In this document: positions 1 through 8,091 of the stretch, piece after piece
How the letters are laid out: the number at the start of each line of letters is the position of its first letter
How positions within the stretch are numbered: the first letter of the stretch is position 1
Assembly: GCF_002155265.1 (NCBI RefSeq)
Contig: NZ_CP021251.1
Span: forward strand, 806,001 to 870,000
Length of the DNA stretch: 64,000 bases
Direction: 5' to 3'
From: Corynebacterium pseudotuberculosis
GTDB taxonomy: Bacteria; Actinomycetota; Actinomycetes; Mycobacteriales; Mycobacteriaceae
Translations under genes and position numbers: made by a program
Notes under the pieces: model-generated
Told to the model about the DNA's origin: nothing
Database searches by the model: none
The model's input: only the letters and a program-made list of their open reading frames with translations

Positions 1-2556
1 TGTTTTCCCAATGTAGGGGCTGTTTATTTACAATTTGAAATATCTGGAACAAATACTACGGATAAAAAATATCTTCGTATTTATAATCAAGATCCAGAGA
101 ATCCTAGTGTAAGAGATGGATCACTGTGGTATAGGTTTGTTGATTACCTGGGAAACCCTACGAAAATGGAAGTTCCAGAAAAAACAAAGGTAGAGATTCG
201 CTTTCAAACAGGTTCTAAAATAAGCACTCCTAGTACGCCATCGGTTTATGTCAATGGTTGCGTTGAAGAATTTGAAAACACGGAACCGATAGCGCCTATC
301 CCTCCTGTAGGGCCAAGTGTAGATCCAACCGTATGTTCGCCTAATGCTGAGGCGAAAGTATGGATTGGTATGTCGCAACATACCAATCGTGGTGAGACTT
401 TCAATGATAGAAATTCAACAGATTTATACGTTCAGTCCTTTAATAGGAATACTGGATTAGACGAATTCAAACCGGTAGGAGCCAGGACACCGTGGGTTTA
501 TAACGCGATGGCATATAACCCCAAAGAAGGGTATATATATGCAATTAGTCAAGGCCGGCTAAAGACGCTTCAATCAAGTAAATTGCGAATTTATGATGAG
601 GATCCTAACTATCCTGCTGGACACCTTTTGCAGATATCGCCAGTAAATGCCGGTGTGAAAGATTTGGGTGCTATTATTGGGCTAAACGGTAGTCGGTTGA
701 CGGCTTGGCCAAACGATTTATGGGGTGGAATGACCTCTGGAATTATCGATGGGAATGGCCGCTACCTTGTGTCGAACTCCTCTCAGTCGGGTACTCATAA
801 TTTATACACACTAGATTTAGACACTCGACTAGCTACTGTAGTTGCTAGTAATACTGCTTTTTCCAATGATTACACGTCTACTGGAAAAACCGATTCCAAT
901 TATGTGTGGGGAATAAAAAATTCTAGTAATCCTGCAGTTCTAGAAAGAATTGATGTTAGGGATGGAAGCAGGAAAGAATTCAGTTTAGACGGAGTTAAAG
1001 ATCCATTAGGCCAGAACGTTGAAAAGGGCATTTATGGAACTGCTTGGACGTACGGTAATGGAAGTTTGGGGTTTGGAAATAACGCCACAGGCTCGGTTTA
1101 TCAGATCGATATCGGAAACGAATCTGGTACGACAATTGATGATCTGCATTTAAAAATTGTTGCCAAACGTAAAGGTCCGACTTCCCAGAATAATGATGCT
1201 ACTAGTAACGGTATTTTAAGTCCGGTTATTACCGACCTTAAAGTAACTAAGAAGCTGGAAAAGATTGAAGGCAATCAAGTTTCCTGGACCATTACGGTGG
1301 AAAATGTAGGACCGTGTCCTAGCTCTGGATTTACCTTGCAAGATGTTGTTCCTGAAGGATATGCAGAGGTAAAAGGAGATCCTCAAAGTAATGGTTGGTA
1401 TCAAGATATTTCCGTAAACGGAAACGTGATCAACGCTTCGCATGGTCCTATCGCAGTAAATGAGAAAGCTACCTATAAAGTTACTGCTAATCAATCTATC
1501 TCTAATAATGAAAAATGCCTGCAAAATACTGCATCCATATATGCAAACGAGAAAGATCTTATAGAAGATAACAATGTTGCCTCCGATGGTGCCTGTATTC
1601 CTGCAATCACCAAAACGGTCGTAGACCAAAACGGTGATGAAAAAATTGATGGGCAAGACGGTAGTGTTGCTGCTGGAAATGGCCTCCGAAAGGTTACATA
1701 TAAAATCGAGGTAAAGAACCCTAAGGGGTTCCCGGAAACAAAGTATTCGCTTACGGATACCCCGCAATTCGCGGATTCTGTAAAGCTTGAACGCCTTAAA
1801 GTTATATCGGACTATGGCAAGAAGAATCAAGAGGTGCAAGCTGCGGATATATCTGTTAACGGACTGGTCCTCGCGGAAGATGGCACTCCAATAGAAGGGA
1901 ATGCATCAAAGGATACGGTTCACACCTACATGGTTGAGGCTTTCTATTCCGGTCCCGAATCGTCAGCTCATGACTCTACGGATGAGTGCAAAGACTCGAC
2001 TCCCAAGTTTGGCCTGTTTAACTCCGCAAAACTAAAGGTCGGCGTAAGCGAAAAAACTTCAGAAGGCTGTGCGCCAATCGTTCGTAATGTTCCGATCAAG
2101 ATACAGCTGAAAAAAGTGGATGCGGAGAATAAGGAGACTGAACTCCAGGCGACATTCGAGCTATACCGGGTAAGCGATGGAGGAAAGGTTGCTACCCTCC
2201 AGCCGCGGCCGAACCAGCAGGAGCAAACTGAAGTGGAGCCAGGGAAATATCGGTTGATTGAAACTCAATCGCCTGTCGGCTATCAGTTGTTGCCCAGGCC
2301 GGTGGAGTTTGAGGTGACTCGTACTGCAGATGGAAAGGCCGATGTCACTATCGATGCAGCCTCGTTCCCGCTGAGTAAGAGTGCAGATCAGGGCAAGGAT
2401 CCGAATCTCGTTATCCTGACTGTCGCTGATGTGCGGGTAGGTACGCTCCCTAAGACGGGGGGACATGGAGTGGCTATTTACTTGGTAATGGGTGCGCTTT
2501 TGGTCCTTGTTGGAGTAAGCTGGTCCCTGTATCGCAATCAGTTGATATCAAGCTAG
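1..2556 (+). CDS. LPXTG-anchored surface protein with DUF11-like and prealbumin-like domains, 5' end missing
   Basis: The frame is open from base 1, so the gene starts upstream; the ATG at 166 is internal. The 851 visible residues start with a region resembling DUF6923-type repeats of surface proteins. A DUF11-like domain follows (about residues 406-510, 'VTKKLEKIEGNQVSWTITV'), then a second related module ('ITKTVVDQNGD'). A SpaA/Cna-B type prealbumin-like domain (about 698-800) carries the typical 'LIETQSPVGYQLL' end strand. The sorting signal is LPKTG at 816-820, then a hydrophobic segment and a short tail 'RNQLISS'. Family knowledge: sortase cleaves between T and G and links the protein to peptidoglycan or a pilus. 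The tail has one basic residue, fewer than usual. The DNA is visibly more AT-rich than the housekeeping genes nearby, which suggests fast evolution or transfer. Ligand unknown; it could be an adhesin or a pilus tip subunit. Confidence 0.85.
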   Translation, partial: CFPNVGAVYLQFEISGTNTTDKKYLRIYNQDPENPSVRDGSLWYRFVDYLGNPTKMEVPEKTKVEIRFQTGSKISTPSTPSVYVNGCVEEFENTEPIAPIPPVGPSVDPTVCSPNAEAKVWIGMSQHTNRGETFNDRNSTDLYVQSFNRNTGLDEFKPVGARTPWVYNAMAYNPKEGYIYAISQGRLKTLQSSKLRIYDEDPNYPAGHLLQISPVNAGVKDLGAIIGLNGSRLTAWPNDLWGGMTSGIIDGNGRYLVSNSSQSGTHNLYTLDLDTRLATVVASNTAFSNDYTSTGKTDSNYVWGIKNSSNPAVLERIDVRDGSRKEFSLDGVKDPLGQNVEKGIYGTAWTYGNGSLGFGNNATGSVYQIDIGNESGTTIDDLHLKIVAKRKGPTSQNNDATSNGILSPVITDLKVTKKLEKIEGNQVSWTITVENVGPCPSSGFTLQDVVPEGYAEVKGDPQSNGWYQDISVNGNVINASHGPIAVNEKATYKVTANQSISNNEKCLQNTASIYANEKDLIEDNNVASDGACIPAITKTVVDQNGDEKIDGQDGSVAAGNGLRKVTYKIEVKNPKGFPETKYSLTDTPQFADSVKLERLKVISDYGKKNQEVQAADISVNGLVLAEDGTPIEGNASKDTVHTYMVEAFYSGPESSAHDSTDECKDSTPKFGLFNSAKLKVGVSEKTSEGCAPIVRNVPIKIQLKKVDAENKETELQATFELYRVSDGGKVATLQPRPNQQEQTEVEPGKYRLIETQSPVGYQLLPRPVEFEVTRTADGKADVTIDAASFPLSKSADQGKDPNLVILTVADVRVGTLPKTGGHGVAIYLVMGALLVLVGVSWSLYRNQLISS

Positions 2557-2583
2557 TATTCCCCCCTTAAAATACTAGCTGGG

Positions 2584-2624
2584 AAAATGCTGGTCAGTTT
2601 ATTCTGGCCAGCATTTTCTTTTTG
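2584..2624 (+). terminator. Rho-independent terminator of the LPKTG surface protein gene
   Basis: A 14-bp stem (2584-2597 with 2604-2617, one G-U pair, core TGCTGG/CCAGCA) with a 6-nt loop is followed by CTTTTT. It lies 28 bp after the stop codon. Confidence 0.9.
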
Positions 2625-2986
2625 TCATTGTTTAAGCAGGACGCCCCTGGGCCAAGGTGGCTCAAGATGACGCATTCTTATTTTCTGATTCTGGGCAAGC
2701 GAAAAAATCATGTGGTGCTGCACAAGCTGCTGGGTAAGGGAATTGGCTATCGTGTCGCATCCGTTTGAGCCTCTAATATCTGCCGATACTCACCATGTGG
2801 GGGTAGGGGTATTCGGGTGGTTATTGCTCAAAAGTGCTGGTAGTTGCCTAAATTTCACGTTTTGATGAAAAAGTTTAATAAAAGTTTGGAGGGGGTCTTG
2901 TGTAAGTGGATCCCCATAGCTTATAGTTCTTTTTGGGCAGATACTATGTATTAACCATACAGTTATGCGAACTGCCTAACCTAGGG

Positions 2987-3045
2987 TTTGGCTTGTCCTT
3001 ACGTATAAGGGTGTTTCCTATGTGCACCTGTAAGGGCAAGTCAAA
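2987..3045. ncRNA. Candidate structured RNA: 16-bp stem with large loop
   Basis: TTTGGCTTGTCCTTAC (2987-3002) pairs with GTAAGGGCAAGTCAAA (3030-3045) over 16 bp with two G-U pairs. The 27-nt loop can itself fold weakly (ATAGG/CCTAT type). There is no T tract, so it is not a simple terminator. The wobble pairs favour the plus strand as the RNA strand. Function unknown; it may be only a DNA-level inverted repeat. Confidence 0.35.
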
Positions 3046-3126
3046 TCTTAAATAGAGGGGTTGGCGCGAGGGGCGCCTGGCGTTCGCGTAAAATGGGATA
3101 ATTAGTGCATACTATGTGGCCCTGAA

Positions 3127-3170
3127 AAAGAATAGAAGGTGGTCTTTATGGCTATCTTCTATTCTTTATT
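3127..3170 (+). terminator. Hairpin with T-rich flank, possible terminator
   Basis: AAAGAATAGAAG (3127-3138) is perfectly complementary to CTTCTATTCTTT (3156-3167), with a 17-nt loop, followed by ATTTATTTT. The loop is long for a classic terminator and no gene ends directly upstream, so it may end a short non-coding transcript. Confidence 0.4.
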
Positions 3171-3267
3171 TATTTTGGCATGGCTAAAGAGGTGGGGGAC
3201 AGCAATTCTTATTGCTGTGAGTGATCTGAGATAAAAAACCTACGCTAGCGTATATTTTATTTTCTAT

Positions 3268-3321
3268 ATAAATGCTGGTAGAAGTGCATTAGAAATAAAT
3301 GCTGGTAGAAGTGCATTAGAA
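3268..3321. repeat. Perfect 27-bp tandem duplication
   Basis: The unit starting ATAAATGCTGGTAGAAGTGC occurs at 3268-3294 and again directly adjoining at 3295-3321 with no mismatch. It lies about 185 bp upstream of glpD. Perfect identity suggests a recent duplication or a copy-number-variable locus. No spacer and only two copies, so it is not CRISPR. Confidence 0.95.
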
Positions 3322-3505
3322 AAAATTGGTGGTCGCAATCACGTTATTTTCGGAACCGTGAGGGAAAAACATACCTACTATGGGGGTCATAAGGCATTTA
3401 ATTACAAGTACCAGCGGGGAACGTGGTGTGTGTTAAGAGCTACTTTCCATCGCGGTGCGCTAGTGGCTTGTTCTCAGGCAAGCCAGAAAAGGAGCATTGA
3501 TCGGC

Positions 3506-5227
3506 ATGGGTATGTCATTTAATCCTCAGGTTTTTGAACAGGCCTGGGACCGTTTCGGGTCAGAAGACTTTGACGTTGTCATTATCGGCGGTGGCTCCGT
3601 GGGTGCTGGTGCGGCGCTTGATGCTGCTACCCGAGGATTGCGCACTGCTGTGGTGGAAACTCGTGATTTTGCTGCCGGTACATCCTCGCGATCATCAAAG
3701 ATGTTCCATGGCGGTTTGCGCTACCTTGCCATGCTCGATTTTAAGCTCGTGGCCGAGTCTCTCCATGAGCGTGAGCTCAACATGTCTGTCTTGGCGCCAC
3801 ACCTGGTCAAACCCCTAAAGTTCATTTTCCCCTTGACTCACCGGCTCTGGGAACGTGTGATGATGTTCGGCGGCTTTGCCCTCTATGACCTTATGGGAGG
3901 GGCTAAGAGTGTGCCGATGCAGAAACACCTCACCCGTGGAGGGGTCTTAAAGGCTGCTCCAGGGTTGCGTAATGATGCCATCGTTGGCGGTGTCCGCTAC
4001 TACGACACCCTTGTTGATGATGCCCGCCACACGATGATGGTTCTACGTACTGCGGCGCATTATGGCGCGGTGGTTCGCCCATCGACTCAGGTAGTGGGCT
4101 TTGATAAAGACGCCTCTGGGCGGATAGTAGCCGCACAGGTACGTGATACTGATACCGGTGAGGTAACCACAATCCGCGGCAAAGTGTTTATTAACGCCAC
4201 GGGTGTGTGGAATGACGAGGTAGAAAAGCTTGCCGGAGCTCGGGGCAAGTTCTCTGTTCATGCGTCCAAAGGCATTCATATTGTTGTGGAGAAGGACAAG
4301 CTCGATGCCGATGCGGCGCTGTGCTTTGTCACAGAGAAGTCTGTGCTGTTTGTTATTCCATGGGGTAATTATTGGATCATTGGTACCACGGATACCGACT
4401 GGGATCAGAAATTGTCCAAGCCCGATCCTGCTCCTACGCGTGCGGACATCGATTACGTGCTATCCCAAGTTAATCAGCGCGTAAACAGGAAGCTGGGATA
4501 TGAGGATATCGTGGGGGTCTTCTCCGGATTGCGTCCACTGCTCAGTGGTAAGTCGGATGCCACGACGAATTTGTCGCGTAATCACGCCGTCGCTGTAGTA
4601 ACACCAGGGTTGGTTTCTGTAGCCGGCGGAAAGTACACCACGTATCGAGTGATCGGCAAGGATGCCGTGGATGTGGCGCTTAAAGAGGCCAAGATTACTG
4701 CCCCGGAGTCTGTAACCGAACGTACTCCTATTGTGGGCGCTGACGGCTACCATGCGCTGGTTAACCAGGTATCCCTGTTGGCGGCTAAGTATGGAGTGGA
4801 TGAACAGCTGATCACGCATATGCTCGGCAGGTACGGCTCCTTGTGTGAGCAGGTGTTGGCTCCTGGACTAGAGGATCCGCAGTTGCTGACTCCTGTGGAG
4901 GGTGCTGAGGGCTATTGCTGGGCTGAGGTACTGTATGCCGTCACTGACGAGGGTGCTTTGCACGTGGAGGATGTATTGCTGCGTCGTCTTCGCGTGGGGA
5001 TGGAATATGCAGACCGCGGTGTAGGTGCTGTAGACGGCGTGGCTCGGCGGATTGCCCCATATTTAGGGTGGGACGAAACGCGCGTGGAAGAAGAGATTTC
5101 AGGATTTGTCGATCGCGTAAATGCGGAACTAGCTGCGGAAAAAGCATTGACGGATGTTGAGGCGAACACAATTATGACCACCGCGACCCAAACCCGTTCC
5201 AAAGTAAATCTGGACGTTGAGGGATAA
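3506..5227 (+). CDS. glpD: Glycerol-3-phosphate dehydrogenase (respiratory, FAD)
   Basis: Oxidises sn-glycerol 3-phosphate to dihydroxyacetone phosphate and passes electrons to menaquinone at the inner face of the membrane. The N-terminal FAD-binding Rossmann motif is visible (VVIIGGGSVGAGAALDA), followed by the family segments 'SSRSSKMFHGGLRYL' and 'IIGTTDTDWD', and a C-terminal GlpD helical domain. At 573 residues it has normal family length. The ATG at 3506 is preferred because AAGGAG (3489-3494) lies 11 bp upstream; an in-frame TTG at 3497 sits too close to that site. It stands alone, with a long non-coding region before it and a candidate small RNA directly after its stop. Confidence 0.93.
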   Translation: MGMSFNPQVFEQAWDRFGSEDFDVVIIGGGSVGAGAALDAATRGLRTAVVETRDFAAGTSSRSSKMFHGGLRYLAMLDFKLVAESLHERELNMSVLAPHLVKPLKFIFPLTHRLWERVMMFGGFALYDLMGGAKSVPMQKHLTRGGVLKAAPGLRNDAIVGGVRYYDTLVDDARHTMMVLRTAAHYGAVVRPSTQVVGFDKDASGRIVAAQVRDTDTGEVTTIRGKVFINATGVWNDEVEKLAGARGKFSVHASKGIHIVVEKDKLDADAALCFVTEKSVLFVIPWGNYWIIGTTDTDWDQKLSKPDPAPTRADIDYVLSQVNQRVNRKLGYEDIVGVFSGLRPLLSGKSDATTNLSRNHAVAVVTPGLVSVAGGKYTTYRVIGKDAVDVALKEAKITAPESVTERTPIVGADGYHALVNQVSLLAAKYGVDEQLITHMLGRYGSLCEQVLAPGLEDPQLLTPVEGAEGYCWAEVLYAVTDEGALHVEDVLLRRLRVGMEYADRGVGAVDGVARRIAPYLGWDETRVEEEISGFVDRVNAELAAEKALTDVEANTIMTTATQTRSKVNLDVEG

Positions 5228-5240
5228 ATCGTAGAAAGCA

Positions 5241-5249
5241 TGCTATAGT
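5241..5249 (+). promoter_or_regulatory. Extended -10 promoter downstream of glpD
   Basis: TGCTATAGT matches the extended -10 pattern TGN-TATAnT. It lies just after the glpD stop and would start a transcript near 5256, which ends at the terminator at 5310-5353. A well-placed -35 is not evident, as is usual for extended -10 promoters. Confidence 0.5.
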
Positions 5250-5255
5250 CGAAGA

Positions 5256-5353
5256 CGGCTGTGGGCTACTATCCCAGCAAGCGTTGAGCTTTAGCAGTGG
5301 TTCAACGCGCGCGGCACTATGAACCGACGACATAGTGCCGCGTTTTCCTTTTT
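5256..5353 (+). ncRNA. Candidate small RNA of about 100 nt downstream of glpD
   Basis: The segment lies between an extended -10 box (5241-5249) and a strong terminator. It holds three consecutive potential hairpins: an imperfect one at about 5261-5280, GCGTTGA/TCAACGC (5281-5287 with 5302-5308), and the terminator stem. It contains no plausible open reading frame. This arrangement of promoter, short structured segment and U-tract is what an independently transcribed trans-acting RNA would look like. It could also be only a processed glpD 3' UTR. I do not recognise a named RNA family. Confidence 0.45.
5310..5353 (+). terminator. Strong Rho-independent terminator after glpD
   Basis: CGCGGCACTATG (5310-5321) pairs perfectly with CATAGTGCCGCG (5331-5342) around a 9-nt loop, followed by TTTTCCTTTTT. 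Confidence 0.92.
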
Positions 5354-5486
5354 GTATGGGTTTTAGGCTTGGGGGAGTGCAGCTTAAGCGGGGGAATTTT
5401 ATCGGCGCGGGACTTCTCTTTGAGGTATGGCGGTTTGTAAGCGTCGGAGGCCACCTACAAACCTGAAAAAATACTAAACTAAATAT

Positions 5487-5545
5487 GTGCAAAATGTAAA
5501 CATTGAATGGGTATATTTTTGCGCAAAATCCAATAGTGCAAAAAC
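5487..5545. promoter_or_regulatory. Three GYGCAAAA motifs including a 12-bp palindrome upstream of the rhodanese gene
   Basis: GTGCAAAA occurs at 5487-5494 and 5536-5543, and GCGCAAAA at 5521-5528. The middle one is part of the perfect palindrome TTTTGCGCAAAA (5517-5528). Repeated similar half-sites in an otherwise gene-free stretch suggest a regulator binding region. The TTTGC-rich look recalls corynebacterial RamB sites, but I cannot assign it. Confidence 0.35.
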
Positions 5546-5651
5546 ACATACTCAACATTTGTGCTGCATAGGTGGGTTTTGTTTTGTGACATAGACACGC
5601 TTGTGGGTATCCACCAAGCGAAAAATCGCGACGAACCTTAGACTTCTGAGT

Positions 5652-6488
5652 ATGAGTATCACAATTAGCGTCGAAGAACTCGCACAGCGGATCAACACTG
5701 GTAGCAATAACATCATTCTTGCCAGCCTATGGTCGCCTCATGAGGGCGGAGGATATGCGCAGTTTAGTTCAGAGCATATTTCCACTGCGCGTTACTGTGA
5801 CACAGCGTTTGCTTTGGCATCTGCTCCCAGTTCCAAGCTGGGCCGTAACCCGCTTCCCACCAAGAATATTCTGGACCAGTGGTTTATCCGCTGGGGGTTG
5901 ACCGATGATCGTCAAGTTGTGGTGTATGACAATCACCGAGGCCTTTTCGCTGCGCGCGCCTGGTGGATTCTCAAGTGGGCCGGAGTCCCGGATGTAGTGA
6001 TCCTGGATGGTGGACAACAAGCATGGGAAGCCGCAGGACATGAAACATTGGGCGGGCCAGGCAACCCACGATCATATTCCACCATTGAGCCAGAACTAGG
6101 CGGAATGCCCACCGCAACAATTGAAGATGTGAAGAGCCATACCGGGATACTCTTGGATGCTCGTGAGGCTAATCGCTTTGCCGGGCGTAAAGAACACCTT
6201 GACCTCAAGGCCGGCCATATCCCTGGTGCCGTCAATGTTCCTTCCAGAGATCTGCTTACCCAGGAAGGCCTGTTTAAAACTCCAGAGGAAATTCGCGCGG
6301 CATTTGCTGCTGTAGGGATTACTAGCGCTGATGATGTGATCGTTTATTCGGGGTCTGGTAACCATTCGGCCCAGGCGATCATCGCTATGAATATTGCTGG
6401 CATAGGAACGCCTCGGCATTACGTGGGCGGATGGTCACAATGGGCGGCGGATCCCAAGAACCCTGTTGAACATGGGGATGCGCGCTAG
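5652..6488 (+). CDS. sseA: Rhodanese-type sulfurtransferase, catalytic cysteine replaced by serine
   Basis: Two-domain rhodanese fold of 278 residues, the usual length for thiosulfate / 3-mercaptopyruvate sulfurtransferases. The inactive N-terminal repeat shows 'VVVYDNHRGLFAARAWW' and 'ILDGGQQAW'; the C-terminal repeat shows 'LLDAREANRFAG', 'GHIPGAVNVP' and 'YVGGWSQW'. The active-site loop that normally reads CxxGxx here reads 'YSGSGNHSAQ', so Ser233 stands where the persulfide-forming cysteine is expected. Sulfur transfer by the standard mechanism is therefore doubtful. The start at 5652 was chosen because homology begins there; there is no Shine-Dalgarno, but TAGACT (5639-5644) ends 7 bp before the ATG, which fits leaderless transcription. 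It is followed 10 bp later by a membrane protein gene. Confidence 0.8.
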   Translation: MSITISVEELAQRINTGSNNIILASLWSPHEGGGYAQFSSEHISTARYCDTAFALASAPSSKLGRNPLPTKNILDQWFIRWGLTDDRQVVVYDNHRGLFAARAWWILKWAGVPDVVILDGGQQAWEAAGHETLGGPGNPRSYSTIEPELGGMPTATIEDVKSHTGILLDAREANRFAGRKEHLDLKAGHIPGAVNVPSRDLLTQEGLFKTPEEIRAAFAAVGITSADDVIVYSGSGNHSAQAIIAMNIAGIGTPRHYVGGWSQWAADPKNPVEHGDAR

Positions 6489-6498
6489 GCTTTAAGCC

Positions 6499-7497
6499 AT
6501 GCTATTTCTTTTCGCCGGAATCGTCGGACTCCTTGGAGTTGGCCTGTGGCTGTTTGATCTTTTGCGTAATCGAACAGCCACAGCTCAGCAGACCTCAGAC
6601 TCAGAAGAGAAAGGTGGATCGCCGAAGAAGCTTACGGCCATATCCAAAGGGGGACGGAAAGAGAAGAAAACGTGGGCGGAAGCTCACGGATTTGATTACA
6701 CCAAAGAAGACGCTTTTCTTTCCGATGAATGGAGCCGAGAGGCTGCCGTAGACGGTGCGATTGCCCGCAACGTAGTGAGCGGCATCGCCGGAGGATATGA
6801 AATGTACCTCGTGGAATTGGGCGGGGTGAGCGTGATGGCGTTGCGCCGTGCTGTTAGCTCTGATGTGGTTGTGGTGGGGCGTCGAGAAGCCCACGAGGAC
6901 ACGGAAGACTTGAGACAAGTTAGCTGCATTGAGGGTTTTACCTTGTACAGCAATGATCAAGGCGCCACTGAAAGAATGCTGGATGAGCGGGTGGACAAAG
7001 CATTTGCAGATATGCCCAGCGCGGTGTCGGTGGTATGGGAAGAATCCGATTGGGTGTTGGCGCAATTGGAACGCGGCTCCACGCATGAAGACTGGGAGGC
7101 CCTCATCCAACCCCTCACCCTTTTTGCCGACGCAACTCGGGTATTGCCACCCCGCAGTGGTGCTACACAGCCAGTGGACTTTACAGACTGTGACCCCTCC
7201 CGGCCTATGCCGGATGCCCCTGAGACGGAAGAGGATGACTCGGAGGACGCGGTCCCGGTACTGCCGGTAGTTGCGCGCAAAGAAGATCCCGTTCAGCTGC
7301 CCACGCGTGCGGCAGCGCAAGCGCGAGGGGTGGTGGAACCCCGATCCGTGGGGAGTGATGAGGTAGCGGCCATAGCTAAGGGCGATAAACCAGAAACGGG
7401 GCGCTATAACGGAACCCGAGTTTTGCGCGATCTTAGTCAGGGCTCCACAATCTTTGAGGACCTCACCGAGGAACTCGGAACCGACCCTCTAAACTAA
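6499..7497 (+). CDS. Conserved hypothetical membrane-anchored protein
   Basis: 332 residues. A single N-terminal hydrophobic segment (about residues 2-19) is followed by a basic, low-complexity linker and a folded cytoplasmic-looking domain of about 180 residues with no motif I recognise. The C-terminal third is acidic and repetitive ('ETEEDDSEDAVPVLPVV') and ends in a region with 'GTRVLRDLSQGSTIFEDL'. It starts 10 bp after the sulfurtransferase gene and precedes pyrE by 48 bp, so it may be transcribed with either. No function is assigned. Confidence 0.7.
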   Translation: MLFLFAGIVGLLGVGLWLFDLLRNRTATAQQTSDSEEKGGSPKKLTAISKGGRKEKKTWAEAHGFDYTKEDAFLSDEWSREAAVDGAIARNVVSGIAGGYEMYLVELGGVSVMALRRAVSSDVVVVGRREAHEDTEDLRQVSCIEGFTLYSNDQGATERMLDERVDKAFADMPSAVSVVWEESDWVLAQLERGSTHEDWEALIQPLTLFADATRVLPPRSGATQPVDFTDCDPSRPMPDAPETEEDDSEDAVPVLPVVARKEDPVQLPTRAAAQARGVVEPRSVGSDEVAAIAKGDKPETGRYNGTRVLRDLSQGSTIFEDLTEELGTDPLN

Positions 7498-7545
7498 GTA
7501 CTTAAAGCCCAACGGCAGTGAAAAATAAGGAGAGCTCCCGCACCC

Positions 7546-8091
7546 ATGTCTATCAATGCAGCAAAGAAAAATGAACTGGCGGAACTGGTCAAAGAACTTG
7601 CCGTTGTTCACGGCAAAGTGACGTTGTCCTCAGGCAAAGAGGCTGATTACTATGTTGACCTGCGCCGGGCTACCTTGCACCATCGCGCATCGCGCCTGAT
7701 CGGAGAGTTGCTGCGTGAGCTCACCGCTGACTGGGATTATGCGTGCGTTGGTGGGCTCACCCTAGGCGCGGATCCTGTGGCTACCTCCGTTATGCACGCC
7801 GAAGGTCGGGCAATCGACGCCTTTGTTGTGCGCAAAGAGGCTAAAAAGCACGGAATGCAGCGTCGTGTTGAAGGCCCTGATGTGGTGGGCAAGAAAGTCC
7901 TGGTTGTAGAGGACACCACAACCACCGGAAACTCTCCGCTAACAGCAGTAGCCGCGCTGCGAGAAATCGGTGCAGAGGTTGTAGGCGTGGCCACCGTGGT
8001 GGATCGCGCTACCGGCGCTGCCGATGTTATTGCTGCAGAAGGCTTGGAGTATCGCTACCTCATCGGACTCGAGGATCTAGGCCTTGTCTAA
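7546..8091 (+). CDS. pyrE: Orotate phosphoribosyltransferase
   Basis: Converts orotate and PRPP to orotidine 5'-phosphate, the fifth step of pyrimidine synthesis, in the cytoplasm. The PRPP-binding signature is clear: 'VLVVEDTTTTGNS' with the two acidic residues before the Thr-rich loop. The N-terminal 'GKVTLSSGKEADYYVDLR' is typical of PyrE. Length (181 residues) is normal. AAGGAG lies 13 bp before the ATG. The stop overlaps the start of the SpoU gene by 8 bp, so the two are translationally linked; the rest of the pyr genes are not in this window. Confidence 0.93.
   Translation: MSINAAKKNELAELVKELAVVHGKVTLSSGKEADYYVDLRRATLHHRASRLIGELLRELTADWDYACVGGLTLGADPVATSVMHAEGRAIDAFVVRKEAKKHGMQRRVEGPDVVGKKVLVVEDTTTTGNSPLTAVAALREIGAEVVGVATVVDRATGAADVIAAEGLEYRYLIGLEDLGLV

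Larger units (their letters stand above)
2625..3505. other. Long non-coding interval before glpD
   Basis: No convincing gene was found on either strand. The interval holds a long imperfect hairpin (2987-3045), a second hairpin with a T-rich flank (3127-3170), a GATAAT box at about 3096-3101 that could be a -10 element, and a perfect 27-bp tandem duplication (3268-3321). The rest is unremarkable AT-rich sequence. Such length is unusual in a window whose other genes are mostly packed within tens of bases, so a regulatory RNA or remains of lost genes are possible. Confidence 0.6.

Noticed and set aside
166..168. ATG at 166 as start of the first gene
   Set aside because: The same frame is open and protein-like from base 1 ('CFPNVGAVYLQFEISG'), so the gene begins before the window.
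1216..1839. 207-codon minus-strand frame inside the first surface protein gene
   Set aside because: Antisense shadow of a clear coding region; its translation has no domain-like pattern and no ribosome site.
3268..3321. CRISPR-like repeat
   Set aside because: Only two directly adjoining copies, no spacers, no cas genes.
5587..5602. GlxR-type site TGTGACATAGACACG before the rhodanese gene
   Set aside because: The left half matches TGTGA, but the right half does not fit TCACA at the required spacing.
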